From assembly GCA_016794125.1 (NCBI GenBank), contig JAEUKT010000002.1, positions 1,427,769-1,491,768 on the forward strand: DNA of 64,000 bases, given 5' to 3'. This stretch comes from Alphaproteobacteria bacterium (GTDB taxonomy: Bacteria > Pseudomonadota > Alphaproteobacteria > Micavibrionales > UBA2020). Of the stretch, positions 42,298-53,800 are shown piece by piece. The notes beneath the pieces were generated by a model. It saw nothing but the letters and a program-made list of their open reading frames with translations, made no database searches and was not told the DNA's origin. The position numbers and the translations under genes are program-made. Each line of letters starts with the position of its first letter. The stretch's first letter is position 1.

Positions 42298-43100
42298 TGC
42301 AGGTGGCGGTCAGTCTGGGCGGTTACAAGGCGGATATCGATAATCCCATCGACATCTCCATCCCCGTAAATTTTGAAATGAACCAGTTGTCCGCCTTTGC
42401 CAGCCGCCCGGCGCGCAAATACGCGTACAAGGTCGGCAATTTCGTGGGCGATGTGCGACTTGGCGGCAGCTGCAATTGCGAAGTGTATCATTTCAGCCCG
42501 CACCTGCACGGCACGCATACCGAATGCGTGGGGCATGTGACGGATGCGCGCATCCGGGTGCAGGATGTGTTGCGCGACAGCCTGATGCCGGCGACGCTCG
42601 TTACTGTCACCCCCGTGCCTGGTGCGACTAGTAATGACCGCTATTCGCCAAGCTTGCGCCGTAACGACATGGTGATCAGCTGCGATGCGCTGAAAGATGC
42701 GCTGCAGTATCATTCCAGGGAATTCATGACCGCGCTGATTGTACGCAGCTTTCCGAATGACGCCGGAAAGCCTCTGCGCGACTATGCGAAAGTCCCCGCC
42801 ACGTTTTTCTCGACCGAGGCGATGGAACATATCGTTGCGCTGGGCGTGCAGCATTTATTGGTGGATATACCTTCCATCGACCGTGCCGATGATGACGGTA
42901 TGCTGTCGAACCACCGTATTTTCTGGGATCTGAAGCCCGGCGCGAAACAGGCGGATAAACCGTCGCGCCGCACGGTAACCGAATTGATCTATGCACCCGA
43001 CAGCGTGGAGAATGGCAGTTACCTGCTGAACCTGCAAGTATCCGCGTTCGCGGGCGACGCTGCGCCCAGCCGTCCGGTATTATATAAGGTGTCGAAATGA
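42294..43100 (+). CDS. Cyclase-family metal hydrolase, probable kynurenine formamidase
   Basis: Probably hydrolyses N-formylkynurenine to kynurenine. 268 residues from ATG at 42294 (ATGA overlap). The cyclase-family metal site HxGTHxDxxxH reads here HLHGTHTECVGH, so the usual aspartate is Glu77 while His72, His75 and His81 are kept. It is about 60 residues longer than typical KynB (about 210) and shares only the core. The assignment rests on this motif and on being the only hydrolase of this type in a kynurenine operon. Confidence 0.7.
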   Translation: MMQVAVSLGGYKADIDNPIDISIPVNFEMNQLSAFASRPARKYAYKVGNFVGDVRLGGSCNCEVYHFSPHLHGTHTECVGHVTDARIRVQDVLRDSLMPATLVTVTPVPGATSNDRYSPSLRRNDMVISCDALKDALQYHSREFMTALIVRSFPNDAGKPLRDYAKVPATFFSTEAMEHIVALGVQHLLVDIPSIDRADDDGMLSNHRIFWDLKPGAKQADKPSRRTVTELIYAPDSVENGSYLLNLQVSAFAGDAAPSRPVLYKVSK

Positions 43101-44359
43101 AATATCCCCCTGATGCGGCTTTTGCCGCCGAGATGGATGCGCAAGACCCGCTCGCGAAATTCCGCGCGCAGTTCCACATTCCGCAGCACGAGGGCAGGGA
43201 TTGCATTTATTTCTGCGGCAATTCGCTGGGATTGCAGCCCAAGGCCGTCGAGGGCGCGATGGCGCAGGAACTGGCAGACTGGAAAAACCTCGGCGTCGAA
43301 GGGCATTTCCACGGCAAGCATCCGTGGATGCCGTATCATGAATTCGTCGCCGAAAATGCTGCTTATGTCGTGGGCGCGAAAGCGTCCGAAGTCGTGATGA
43401 TGAACGGGTTGACCGCCAACCTGCACCTGATGATGGTGTCTTTCTACCGCCCGACGAAAGCGCGTTATAAAATCCTCATCGAATACACACCGTTCCCCTC
43501 CGATATTTACGCGGTGCAGTCGCAGGCGAAATTCCACGGTTTTGATCCTGCCGATGCGATCATCGAGATGAAGCCGCGCGGCGGCGAACATACGCTGCGG
43601 CAAGAAGATATCGAGGAAGTGATCGCGCGCGAGGGGCAAAGCATCGCGCTGATCCTGATCGGCGGGGTGCATTATTACACCGGCCAGTTTTTCGATATCG
43701 CGCGCATCACCGAAGCCGGGCATAAGCAGGGCTGCATGGTGGGGTTCGACCTTGCCCATGCCGCCGGTAACGTGCTGCTGAAGCTGCATGACTGGAACGT
43801 CGATTTCGCCTGCTGGTGCAGTTACAAATACCTTAATTCCGGCCCCGGTGCGGTCGCGGGCGTATTTGTGCACGAGCGCCATGCAAAATCATTCGACCTG
43901 CCGCGCTTCGCGGGCTGGTGGGGCAACGATAAATCCGTGCGTTTCAAGATGGGACCGCACTTCCAGCCGATGGAAGGTGCGGAGGGGTGGCAGCTGTCGA
44001 ATCCGCCGATCTTCGCGCTCGCGCCCGCGCGCGTGTCGCTCGATATATTCCGCGAAGCGGGCATGGAGAATTTGCGCAAAAAAAGCGCGCAACTGACGGG
44101 CTATCTGGAATTTCTGCTGCACGGCCTGAAACTCGCCAGCCTGAAAATCATGACCCCTGCAAACGACGCAGAGCGCGGCTGCCAGCTGTCGATCACCGTG
44201 CAGGGGAACGGACGCAAAGTGTTCGAAGCGCTGCAAAAGGCGGGTGTTGTCTGCGACTGGCGGGAGCCCGATTGCATCCGCGTTGCGCCCGTGCCGCTGT
44301 ATAACAGTTTCACCGATGTTTATCGTTTCGTCGAAATTTTCAAGGGAGCCGCAGCATGA
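43097..44359 (+). CDS. kynU: Kynureninase
   Basis: PLP enzyme that cleaves 3-hydroxykynurenine (or kynurenine) to 3-hydroxyanthranilate and alanine. 420 residues. PLP lysine Lys244 in CSYKYLNSGPG, with DLAHAAGN and NGLTANLH upstream for cofactor contacts and FYRPTKARYKIL as a further family block. The ATGA overlap with the previous gene sets the start. Confidence 0.95.
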   Translation: MKYPPDAAFAAEMDAQDPLAKFRAQFHIPQHEGRDCIYFCGNSLGLQPKAVEGAMAQELADWKNLGVEGHFHGKHPWMPYHEFVAENAAYVVGAKASEVVMMNGLTANLHLMMVSFYRPTKARYKILIEYTPFPSDIYAVQSQAKFHGFDPADAIIEMKPRGGEHTLRQEDIEEVIAREGQSIALILIGGVHYYTGQFFDIARITEAGHKQGCMVGFDLAHAAGNVLLKLHDWNVDFACWCSYKYLNSGPGAVAGVFVHERHAKSFDLPRFAGWWGNDKSVRFKMGPHFQPMEGAEGWQLSNPPIFALAPARVSLDIFREAGMENLRKKSAQLTGYLEFLLHGLKLASLKIMTPANDAERGCQLSITVQGNGRKVFEALQKAGVVCDWREPDCIRVAPVPLYNSFTDVYRFVEIFKGAAA

Positions 44360-45684
44360 CGCGCACCATTCATATCGTCGGTGCAGGGCTGGTCGGGCCT
44401 TTGATGGCGATTTACCTCGCTAAAAAAGGCTTTTTAGTCGAATTGCATGAACGGCGCGGGGATATGCGCAAGAGCGCGGTCGATGCAGGGCGTTCGATCA
44501 ACCTTGCGATTACGGCGCGCGGCTGGCGGTCGCTTCAGGAAGTGGGGCTGAAAGATAAAGTATCTGCCATTTCCATCCCCATGCGCGGGCGGATGGTGCA
44601 TGACCAGCAGGGAAACACCAACCTGCAACCCTATGGCCAGACGGATGCGGAAGTGATTTACGCGGCTTCGCGCAGCCTGCTGAACGTGATGCTGCTGTAC
44701 GCGGCGGAAACGTATAAAAACCTGAAAATAAATTTCGGCGTGCGCTGCACGGGATATGACCCGGATAAATCGCTGTTGCAGTTTGACGGCAGGGATGTCC
44801 AAGCCGAAGTGGTGATCGCGGCCGACGGCGCGTGGTCGCCGGTGCGCAAGTCGCTCATGAGCCGCATCGAAAATTTCAATTATTCGCAAAGCTTCCTTGA
44901 ATACGGTTACAAGGAATTGGAAATTCCGCCCGCTGCCAACGGCGCGTTCCGTATCGAAAAACACGCGTTGCATATCTGGCCGCGCAAAAATTACATGATG
45001 ATTGCGCTGCCGAACACCGAAGGCAGCTTCACCTGCACGCTGTTCTATCCCAATCAGGGCAAGGACAGTTTCGCGCAACTGCAAACACCGCAGGAAGTGA
45101 CGGAGTTTTTCAACCGCGACTTCCCCGATGCAGTGCCGCATATGCCGGGCATGGCGGGCGATTTCTTCGGCAACCCGACCGGCGCGCTTGTCACCGTCAA
45201 ATGCGGCCCGTGGAATCTGGGCGGCAAGGCGGTGCTGATCGGCGATGCCGCCCATGCGATCGTGCCATTTTTCGCGCAGGGTATGAACAGCGGGTTCGAG
45301 GATTGCGCGGTGCTGAACAGCCTGATCGATTCAACAAACCCCGACTGGGAAAGGGTGTTCACGCAATTCACGCAACTGCGCAAGCCGAACGCCGATGCTA
45401 TTGCCGATATGGCTGTCGAAAATTTCACGGAAATGCGCGACAGCGTGACCGATCCGGTTTTCCTGCTGAAAAAGAAAGTCGGGTTCGAACTGGAAAAGCG
45501 CTGGCCGGGAAAATTCATCCCGCGCTATTCGATGGTGATTTTCCACCCCGACATCCCCTATGCCGAGGCGCAGCGGCGCGGCGCGATCCAGGATAAAATC
45601 CTTGAAAAGCTGTGCGCGGGCATTTCGGCGCCGGAACAGGTGAATTGGGACGAGGCGGAAAAGCTGGTGAAACAGATCGCCTGA
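44356..45684 (+). CDS. kmo: Kynurenine 3-monooxygenase
   Basis: FAD- and NADPH-dependent hydroxylation of kynurenine to 3-hydroxykynurenine. 442 residues. N-terminal FAD site GAGLVGPLMAIYLAKKG, the second FAD motif VLIGDAAHAIVPFFAQGMNSG, and GRSINLAITARGW typical of the KMO group. The C-terminal 100 residues lack an obvious strong membrane helix, unlike the eukaryotic enzyme. Last gene of the operon. Confidence 0.94.
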   Translation: MTRTIHIVGAGLVGPLMAIYLAKKGFLVELHERRGDMRKSAVDAGRSINLAITARGWRSLQEVGLKDKVSAISIPMRGRMVHDQQGNTNLQPYGQTDAEVIYAASRSLLNVMLLYAAETYKNLKINFGVRCTGYDPDKSLLQFDGRDVQAEVVIAADGAWSPVRKSLMSRIENFNYSQSFLEYGYKELEIPPAANGAFRIEKHALHIWPRKNYMMIALPNTEGSFTCTLFYPNQGKDSFAQLQTPQEVTEFFNRDFPDAVPHMPGMAGDFFGNPTGALVTVKCGPWNLGGKAVLIGDAAHAIVPFFAQGMNSGFEDCAVLNSLIDSTNPDWERVFTQFTQLRKPNADAIADMAVENFTEMRDSVTDPVFLLKKKVGFELEKRWPGKFIPRYSMVIFHPDIPYAEAQRRGAIQDKILEKLCAGISAPEQVNWDEAEKLVKQIA

Positions 45685-45685
45685 A

Positions 45686-46162
45686 TTATTTCCAAACGAG
45701 CGGCGTGGTCACGACGGCGGAGCAGCATTGGCGTTCATCGCAGGACGGGCCATTGGGATAAAAACATGTGCCTTTCACTTCGCTGACATATGAAAACGAT
45801 TTGCCATCGTTGCGGGTGATATTAACCGATAATTGCTTGGGCGTTTTTTGCGAGAGCACGCCATAGAAACTGTGCGTGTTCGCGGGCATCGCGCAGCCGG
45901 ATTCGCCGATTTTCACGTCTTCGCTGTCGCAGGTCACGCTGCCGTCGCAGGATTTGAACGGCAGGCTGCCCTTGCAGGTGGTTGTCGCGCCGTCCATGGC
46001 GACGGTAAAGGTATAATCGCCCGCCGGCCATGTGCCGCCGTCGAATTGCAGCGTCAGGCCCTCCTGGCACCACATTTGCGTGCAGGCTTTTTCGGCTCCA
46101 GCGGGCAGGGATACCGTGACGAAAACGGCGATAAATAACAATAAAATGATGCGCAGGGACAT
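45686..46162 (-). CDS. Secreted cysteine-rich protein, unknown
   Basis: 158 residues: signal peptide ending about AGA-EKAC (residue 23), then a mature chain with ten cysteines (27, 32, 63, 72, 78, 90, 133, 141, 146, 147), so probably disulfide-rich and periplasmic or extracellular. A beta-sandwich is suggested by LTLQFDGGTWPAGDYTFTV. I do not recognise a family. Divergent from the esterase gene; the start codon lies 6 nt after a -10 box. Confidence 0.75.
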   Translation of the reverse strand: MSLRIILLLFIAVFVTVSLPAGAEKACTQMWCQEGLTLQFDGGTWPAGDYTFTVAMDGATTTCKGSLPFKSCDGSVTCDSEDVKIGESGCAMPANTHSFYGVLSQKTPKQLSVNITRNDGKSFSYVSEVKGTCFYPNGPSCDERQCCSAVVTTPLVWK

Positions 46163-46168
46163 GATTGA

Positions 46169-46197
46169 AATATAGGTAAAAGTCTATAATCATGCAA
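46169..46197 (-). promoter_or_regulatory. Candidate promoter of the Cys-rich protein, leaderless geometry
   Basis: Minus-strand TTGCAT (46197-46192) and TATATT (46174-46169), 17 bp apart, with 6 nt (TCAATC) to the ATG and no ribosome-binding site. On the + strand a perfect TATAAT (46185-46190) lies 21 nt before the esterase ATG, but its -35 is poor. Confidence 0.5.
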
Positions 46198-46211
46198 TAA
46201 CGGAGTTTGCC

Positions 46212-47186
46212 ATGATTTTGCGTTTTATCCTTTTGGCTATGCTGGTTTTTGCCGTGCAACCCGCGCAGGCGGATGACAGCGTCGCGCTCGACTGGGGCGA
46301 CCAGCGCAGGCCGTTTATCGTGCATCTGCCGCAAGGCGGGGCGAAAGAAAACCTGCCGGTTGTGCTGGTGCTGCATGGCGGCGGGGGGAATGCCGAAAAC
46401 ATGCGCGCCATGACCGGCATGAACGATGTGGCTGACGGGCAAGGGTTTATCGCCGTGTATCCGGAGGGGTATGGCTCTCCCGTTATGGACCGTATCCGCA
46501 CATGGAATGCCGGTGATTGCTGTGGTCCGGCTGCCAAAAAGAATTCGGATGATGTGGGCTATATCGGCGCTGTGATCGATGCGCTGATCGCACAATATAA
46601 AATAGATGCATCGCGCATCTATGCGACGGGGCATTCCAACGGTGCTATGATGAGCTATCGCCTTGCCTGCGAAATGTCCGACCGCATCGCCGCGATCGCG
46701 CCGAATGCCGGGCAGCGGCCGATGGTGGATTGCAAATTCAAAAGGCCTGTGCCCGTGCTGCATATGCACGGTACGCAAGATCCCTGTGCGCTATATGACG
46801 GCGGCGAAAAATGCGGCGGCTGTTTTTCGAAATTCCTGCATTTTAATGTTGAAAAAGACCGATCCTGCCTGCCTGTGCGCACAGTTGTGCAGGATGTCGC
46901 CAAGCTGAACGGATGCGAAATGACAACTGAAGTGACGCTGCAAAAAGGCGCGCTGACCTGCGAGCAGTATAAATGCGGCGTTCAGGCTGCGGTTTCGTTG
47001 TGCACTTTCGCCGGAATGGGGCATCGCTGGGCCGGGGCGACCGACAAGGGCCCGACTGTCTGTGCAAAAGACCCTGACAAGAAAATCTGCAGCAGTTACA
47101 AAGAAATCGTCGGGCCCGGCAGCGCGGATGCCGATGCCGGCGAGTTGGCCTGGGCGTTCCTGAGCCGTTTCAGCCTGCCGAAATAG
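46212..47186 (+). CDS. LpqC/PHB-depolymerase-like secreted esterase
   Basis: 324 residues with signal peptide ending AQA-DDS (residue 20). Alpha/beta-hydrolase of the COG3509 group: oxyanion segment LHGGGGNAENM, nucleophile Ser142 in ATGHSNGAMMS, and a late histidine in GMGHRW. Family members hydrolyse short poly-hydroxyalkanoates, feruloyl or acetyl esters; the substrate here is not determined. The extra cysteine-containing loop at residues 197-240 may be disulfide-bonded in the periplasm. Confidence 0.85.
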   Translation: MILRFILLAMLVFAVQPAQADDSVALDWGDQRRPFIVHLPQGGAKENLPVVLVLHGGGGNAENMRAMTGMNDVADGQGFIAVYPEGYGSPVMDRIRTWNAGDCCGPAAKKNSDDVGYIGAVIDALIAQYKIDASRIYATGHSNGAMMSYRLACEMSDRIAAIAPNAGQRPMVDCKFKRPVPVLHMHGTQDPCALYDGGEKCGGCFSKFLHFNVEKDRSCLPVRTVVQDVAKLNGCEMTTEVTLQKGALTCEQYKCGVQAAVSLCTFAGMGHRWAGATDKGPTVCAKDPDKKICSSYKEIVGPGSADADAGELAWAFLSRFSLPK

Positions 47187-47265
47187 CGGCTGTTGACTTT
47201 GCGTTGCTGTCATGCGGAAATACGGTAGTTCTTACAAATTGCTGCACTGCCGGAAGGATCGACGC

Positions 47266-48297
47266 ATGACCACGCCGAAAACGACTGCTGACAAGCTCAA
47301 AGACCAACTGGCCCTGCCGCTGATCACAGCGCCGATGTTCCTGATTTCTAACCCCACGCTGGCGTTGGCCGCCTGCAAGGAAGGCATCGTCGGCTCGTTC
47401 CCCGCGCTCAACCAGAAAACGGCGGAAGGCCTCGACAAATGGCTGACCGAAATGGATGACGGTATTGCGGAGCTGAAGAAAAACAATCCCGGCGCCAAAA
47501 TCGCACCCTATGCGGTCAACCTGATCGTCCATAAATCTAACCCGCGGCTGGAGGAAGATCTCGCCCTGATCGTGAAGCACAAAGTGCCGATCGTCATTAC
47601 CTCGCTGGGCGCGGTATCCGACCTTGTCGATGCAGTGCATTCATATGGCGGCATCGTGCTGCATGACGTGACCAATATCGACCATGCGAAAAAAGCGATT
47701 GCGGCTGGTGTTGACGGATTGATCGCCGTGTCGGCGGGCGCGGGCGGCCATGCGGGCACAATGAACCCGCTGACGCTGGTGAATGAATTGCGCGGCATTT
47801 ACGACGGCATGATCGTGCTGGCGGGCGGTTTGACGACTGGTCGCGATGTGTTCACCGCCGAAGCCATGGGCGCGGATTTCGCCTATATGGGCACGCGCTT
47901 TATCTGCACCACGGAATCAAGCGCAGATCCCGCCTATAAACAAATGGTGCTGGATGCGAAACCGTCCGACATTATTTATACCTCCGCCGTCAGCGGCGTT
48001 CCCGCCAACTTCCTGAAGGACAGCCTGACCAAGGCCGGCTTTGACGTTGAACAGTTGAAGAAAGAAGGCGGCGCATCGGGCAAGCTGAAACCCATCGCCA
48101 ACGAAGCCGCCGCATGGAAAACCATCTGGTCGGCAGGGCAGGGCGCGGTGAATATCGACGACGTGCCGTCGGTCAAGGAACTGGCCGACCGCCTGAAACA
48201 GGAATATGCGGACGCAGAACAGAAACTGGCCGCAAAACACGCGGTCAAGGCGCCCACGCCAGTTGCGCCCAAGCGTCCGCCCGCGCCGAAGATGTAA
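47266..48297 (+). CDS. Nitronate monooxygenase / 2-nitropropane dioxygenase family
   Basis: FMN-dependent enzyme family oxidising nitronates. 343 residues from ATG at 47266 after AAGGA. TIM-barrel with ITAPMFLISNPTLA at the start, SAGAGGHAGTMNP phosphate-binding loop and GADFAYMGTRFICTTES. It has a Pro/Ala/Lys-rich C-terminal tail (KAPTPVAPKRPPAPKM). Physiological substrate unknown; the family also holds enoyl-reductase-like enzymes. Confidence 0.87.
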   Translation: MTTPKTTADKLKDQLALPLITAPMFLISNPTLALAACKEGIVGSFPALNQKTAEGLDKWLTEMDDGIAELKKNNPGAKIAPYAVNLIVHKSNPRLEEDLALIVKHKVPIVITSLGAVSDLVDAVHSYGGIVLHDVTNIDHAKKAIAAGVDGLIAVSAGAGGHAGTMNPLTLVNELRGIYDGMIVLAGGLTTGRDVFTAEAMGADFAYMGTRFICTTESSADPAYKQMVLDAKPSDIIYTSAVSGVPANFLKDSLTKAGFDVEQLKKEGGASGKLKPIANEAAAWKTIWSAGQGAVNIDDVPSVKELADRLKQEYADAEQKLAAKHAVKAPTPVAPKRPPAPKM

Positions 48298-48300
48298 GGA

Positions 48301-48873
48301 TCAGGGTTTCGGCGCAGCCGGTTTGCGGCTGCTGCCGCGCTTCGCGTAGTTCGGGTCTTTCAGGAAATTCTTCAAAACCGCCTCATATCTCTGCAGCAGG
48401 TCGGCCGGCGTTTCAGTGCGGCGCGCCTTGAACGATTCCGGTGTCGCATGGCGGGTCAGCAGGAAATAATCCTGCACGATCGCCGCCTGCTGTTCGAAGC
48501 CGTATTGCACAAGGTCTTTTGCAGGGTCGAGGCTGTGCAAATAGCATTTCTGGTAGTTGAATTTATGCTTCAGCGTTTCCTTGATCGCGGCGACGGGCGT
48601 GCGCACAACCTTGTTCTGGTGCTGCCACACATGGGTCATTTCATGGATGAAAACGGATTGCTTTTTCGCATCCGTCTCGGCTGAAAAATCGGGGCTATAA
48701 GCGCCGCGCGGGAACGAGATGTGGTTGGCGTTGGCGACTGCCTGTTCCCGTTTTTGAAACCCGGGCGGCAGGATTCGCTTGTCGTGCAGCCAGACGGCCG
48801 CATAATCGACGCTGTCGCCGAATACGGTTTTCGCAAGCGCGGTTTCGCCCGGGGTCAGACGCCGTTTTGCCAT
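48301..48873 (-). CDS. HExxH metallopeptidase-like protein (Vgr-related family)
   Basis: 190 residues from ATG at 48873, 5 nt after AGGAG. The conserved N-terminal LTPGETALAKTVFGD and the zinc motif HEMTHVWQHQ match a group annotated as 'Vgr-related' in alphaproteobacteria. The glutamate in EQQAAIVQDYF is a candidate third ligand. No signal peptide, so cytosolic or exported by a non-Sec route. Its start is 37 bp from the divergent recQ start. Confidence 0.75.
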   Translation of the reverse strand: MAKRRLTPGETALAKTVFGDSVDYAAVWLHDKRILPPGFQKREQAVANANHISFPRGAYSPDFSAETDAKKQSVFIHEMTHVWQHQNKVVRTPVAAIKETLKHKFNYQKCYLHSLDPAKDLVQYGFEQQAAIVQDYFLLTRHATPESFKARRTETPADLLQRYEAVLKNFLKDPNYAKRGSSRKPAAPKP

Positions 48874-48874
48874 G

Positions 48875-48904
48875 TTGCTCCTGTGGTGGTTTTGGCAGTA
48901 TAAT
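48875..48904 (+). promoter_or_regulatory. Candidate recQ promoter, leaderless geometry
   Basis: TTGCTC (48875-48880) and a perfect TATAAT (48899-48904), 18 bp apart, with 6 nt between the -10 and the recQ ATG. No ribosome-binding site. This overlaps the ribosome-binding site of the divergent gene. Confidence 0.55.
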
Positions 48905-48910
48905 CTGGTT

Positions 48911-50743
<1,833 letters not shown>

Positions 50744-50844
50744 TTTCCGGAATATTGTTTTCAGAACCGCGCCTGCCCCTGTAAATGGGCCGGCGTTTGG
50801 GGTATCCTGCTGCACAGGATTTTTCATGTTCAGGAGATACGACG

Positions 50845-53800
50845 ATGGCACGCATTGCAGGCTCACCCGGTAATGACACTTTGGACGGGCTTGCGGGCCG
50901 CGACCTGCTGGTGGGGCTTGCGGGCAACGATACGCTCGACGGTCTGGCGGGGGCTGACCGCATGGAAGGCGGCACCGGCGTCGACCTGTATATCGTCGAT
51001 GATATTGACGATCTGATCGTCGAAACCGGCACCGATATCGACAGCGTTGAATCATCCGTCGATTACACGCTGGCCGAAGGTGTGGAAAACCTGACGCTGA
51101 CAGGCGGTGTTGCGCTGGCCGGCACCGGTAATGCGGGCACCAACATCATCACCGGCAACGCGCTCGATAACACGCTTGCGGGCGGGCTCGGCAATGACAC
51201 GCTGAACGGCGGCGACGGCGCGGATACGCTGATTGGCGGCGCGGGCAATGACCGGATGCTGGGCGGCAATGGCGACGACCTTTACATCGTTGATGCCACG
51301 GGCGACATCGCCGATGAAACCGGTGGCAGCGGCATCGATACCGTCCAATCGAGCGCAACTTTCACGCTGGCAGCGGGCATCGAAATCCTGACGCTGACCG
51401 GCAAACTTGCTGCCAATGGCACGGGCAATGCGGCCGACAACACCATCACGGGCAACGATGCGGTGAACACCCTTGCGGGGCTTGACGGGAACGACACGCT
51501 GGACGGCGGCATCGGCGCAGACAAGCTGTTGGGCGGGCTGGGTGACGATGTTTACCTGGTCGATAACAAGGATTTGATTACCGAACTGGCCGGCCAGGGC
51601 ACCGACACCGTTATTTCCACCGTCAGCTATACGCTTTCCGCGAATGTCGAAGTCTTGACGCTCAGCGGCGCAAAAGCGCTGGCCGGCACGGGCAATGCTG
51701 GCGACAACACGATCATCGGCGGCATTGAAAACAACACGCTGGACGGCGCAGCCGGCGCGGATTCGCTGGTTGGCGGCGGCGGCGACGATATTTATATCGT
51801 CGATAACGCCGCAGATGCGATTATCGAACTGGCGGGCGAAGGTACGGATACGGCGCGTGCATCCGTCAGCTATACCCTGGGCGCGGAAGTGGAAAACCTT
51901 GTATTGACGGGCACGGCCGCCATCAACGGCACCGGCAACGTGCAGGCAAACGCGCTGACGGGCAATGCCGGCGCGAACGTGCTGACCGGCGGTGACGGTG
52001 ACGATACCTATGTCGTGGGCGCGGGTGACACCGTGGTCGAGCTGGGCGGCGAAGGTACCGACACCATCATGTCGTCCGTTTCGTGGTCGCTGGATGCGAA
52101 CACCGAAAACATCATCCTGACGGGAACGGCGGCGATCAATGCCAGCGGGAATGCGGGCAACAACACGCTGGGCGGCAATACGGGCATCAATACGCTCGAC
52201 GGCGGGCTTGGTGACGATACCTATATCATCGACAGCAAGGACATCATCATCGATGCGGGCGGCACGGATACCGTGCGTGCCGGTTTCACCTACACGCTGG
52301 CCGCGGGTCTTGAAAATGTCGAGCTTTCCGGCACGGGCAATTTCAACGTCACCGGCAACGCGCTCGACAACACCGTTACCGGCAACAGCGGCAATAACAC
52401 GCTTGACGGCGCAGGCGGCACCGACACGCTGCGGGGCGGGGCGGGCAACGATGTCTATATCGTGAACGACGGCAGCGACACTATCGTCGAAAACGCGGGC
52501 GAGGGGACAGATACCGTCAACGCGACCATCACTTACACGCTGGTGGGCGAGCTGGAAAACCTCGTCCTGCTGGGATCATCCGCCATCGACGGCACGGGCA
52601 ACGCGCTCGACAATACCCTGACAGGCAACAGCGCTGCTAACCTGCTGACGGGCGGCCTTGGCAACGACACCTATGTCATCGATGCGCTGGATACCATCGC
52701 TGTTGATACGGGCGGCAGTGACACGGTTGCTTTTGCTGGAAATTTCGATATTTCCGGCCGTGCGGATCTTGAAAACATCATGCTGCTCGGCACCGGCGCA
52801 TTCAACGCGACCGGCAACGGCAACGACAACACCCTGATCGGCAACAGCGGGATCAACACGCTGAATGGCGGTGCGGGCAACGATACCTATGTGATCGGCA
52901 AAACCGATGTGATTGTGGATTCTTCCGGCACCGACACCGTGGTTGCGAATTTCACCTATACGTTGGGTGCTGACATGGAAAATCTTGTCCTGACCGCCGG
53001 GGCGGGTGTCATCAACGGCACGGGCAACGCGCTTGTCAATACGCTGACCGGCAATGCCGGCAACAACACGCTCGACGGCAGGGGCGGGATCGACGCTTAT
53101 ATCGGCGGCGCGGGCAACGATGTCTATATTATCGATGACTCGGCCGAGACCATCACCGAGCTTGCGTCGCAGGGTACGGATACGGTTCGTTCCTCGGTCG
53201 CCTATACGCTGGGGGCGGAGCTTGAGGTGCTCGTGCTGACCGGTGCGGCGAATATCGACGGCACGGGCAACGCGCTGAAAAACACGCTGACCGGAAATGC
53301 CGGCAATAACACGCTCGACGGCGGCGCAGGTGCCGATATCATGCAAGGCGGCGCTGGCAACGACAGCTTTATCGTCGATGACATCGGCGACAAGGTGAGC
53401 GATACGCTGGGCAATGATACAGTTCTTTCGTCTGTGGAATACACGCTGGCAATCGGCATCGAAAACCTGACACTGACCGGCGTGGCAAACATTAACGCCA
53501 CCGGCAACCTGAATGCGAACGTCATCACGGGAAACAGCGGTGACAACACGCTGTTCGGCGCTGCGGGCAACGACACGCTGATCGGCGGCGATGGTAACGA
53601 CACGCTGGAAGGCGGCATCGGCGCGGATACGCTGATGGGCGGCCTGGGCGATGACGTCATCATTTATAACTTCACGCAAGACAGGGTGATTGAATTTGCG
53701 GGCGAAGGCACAGATACGGTCATCGCCGTCGTGAATTACACGATGGACGATTTCATCGAGAATGCGACGGCATTCGGCCCTGCGACTATCCGGATTACCG

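Noticed and set aside
46185..46190. Perfect TATAAT as the promoter of the esterase gene
   Set aside because: No acceptable -35 at 16-18 bp; kept only as a remark in the divergent promoter entry.
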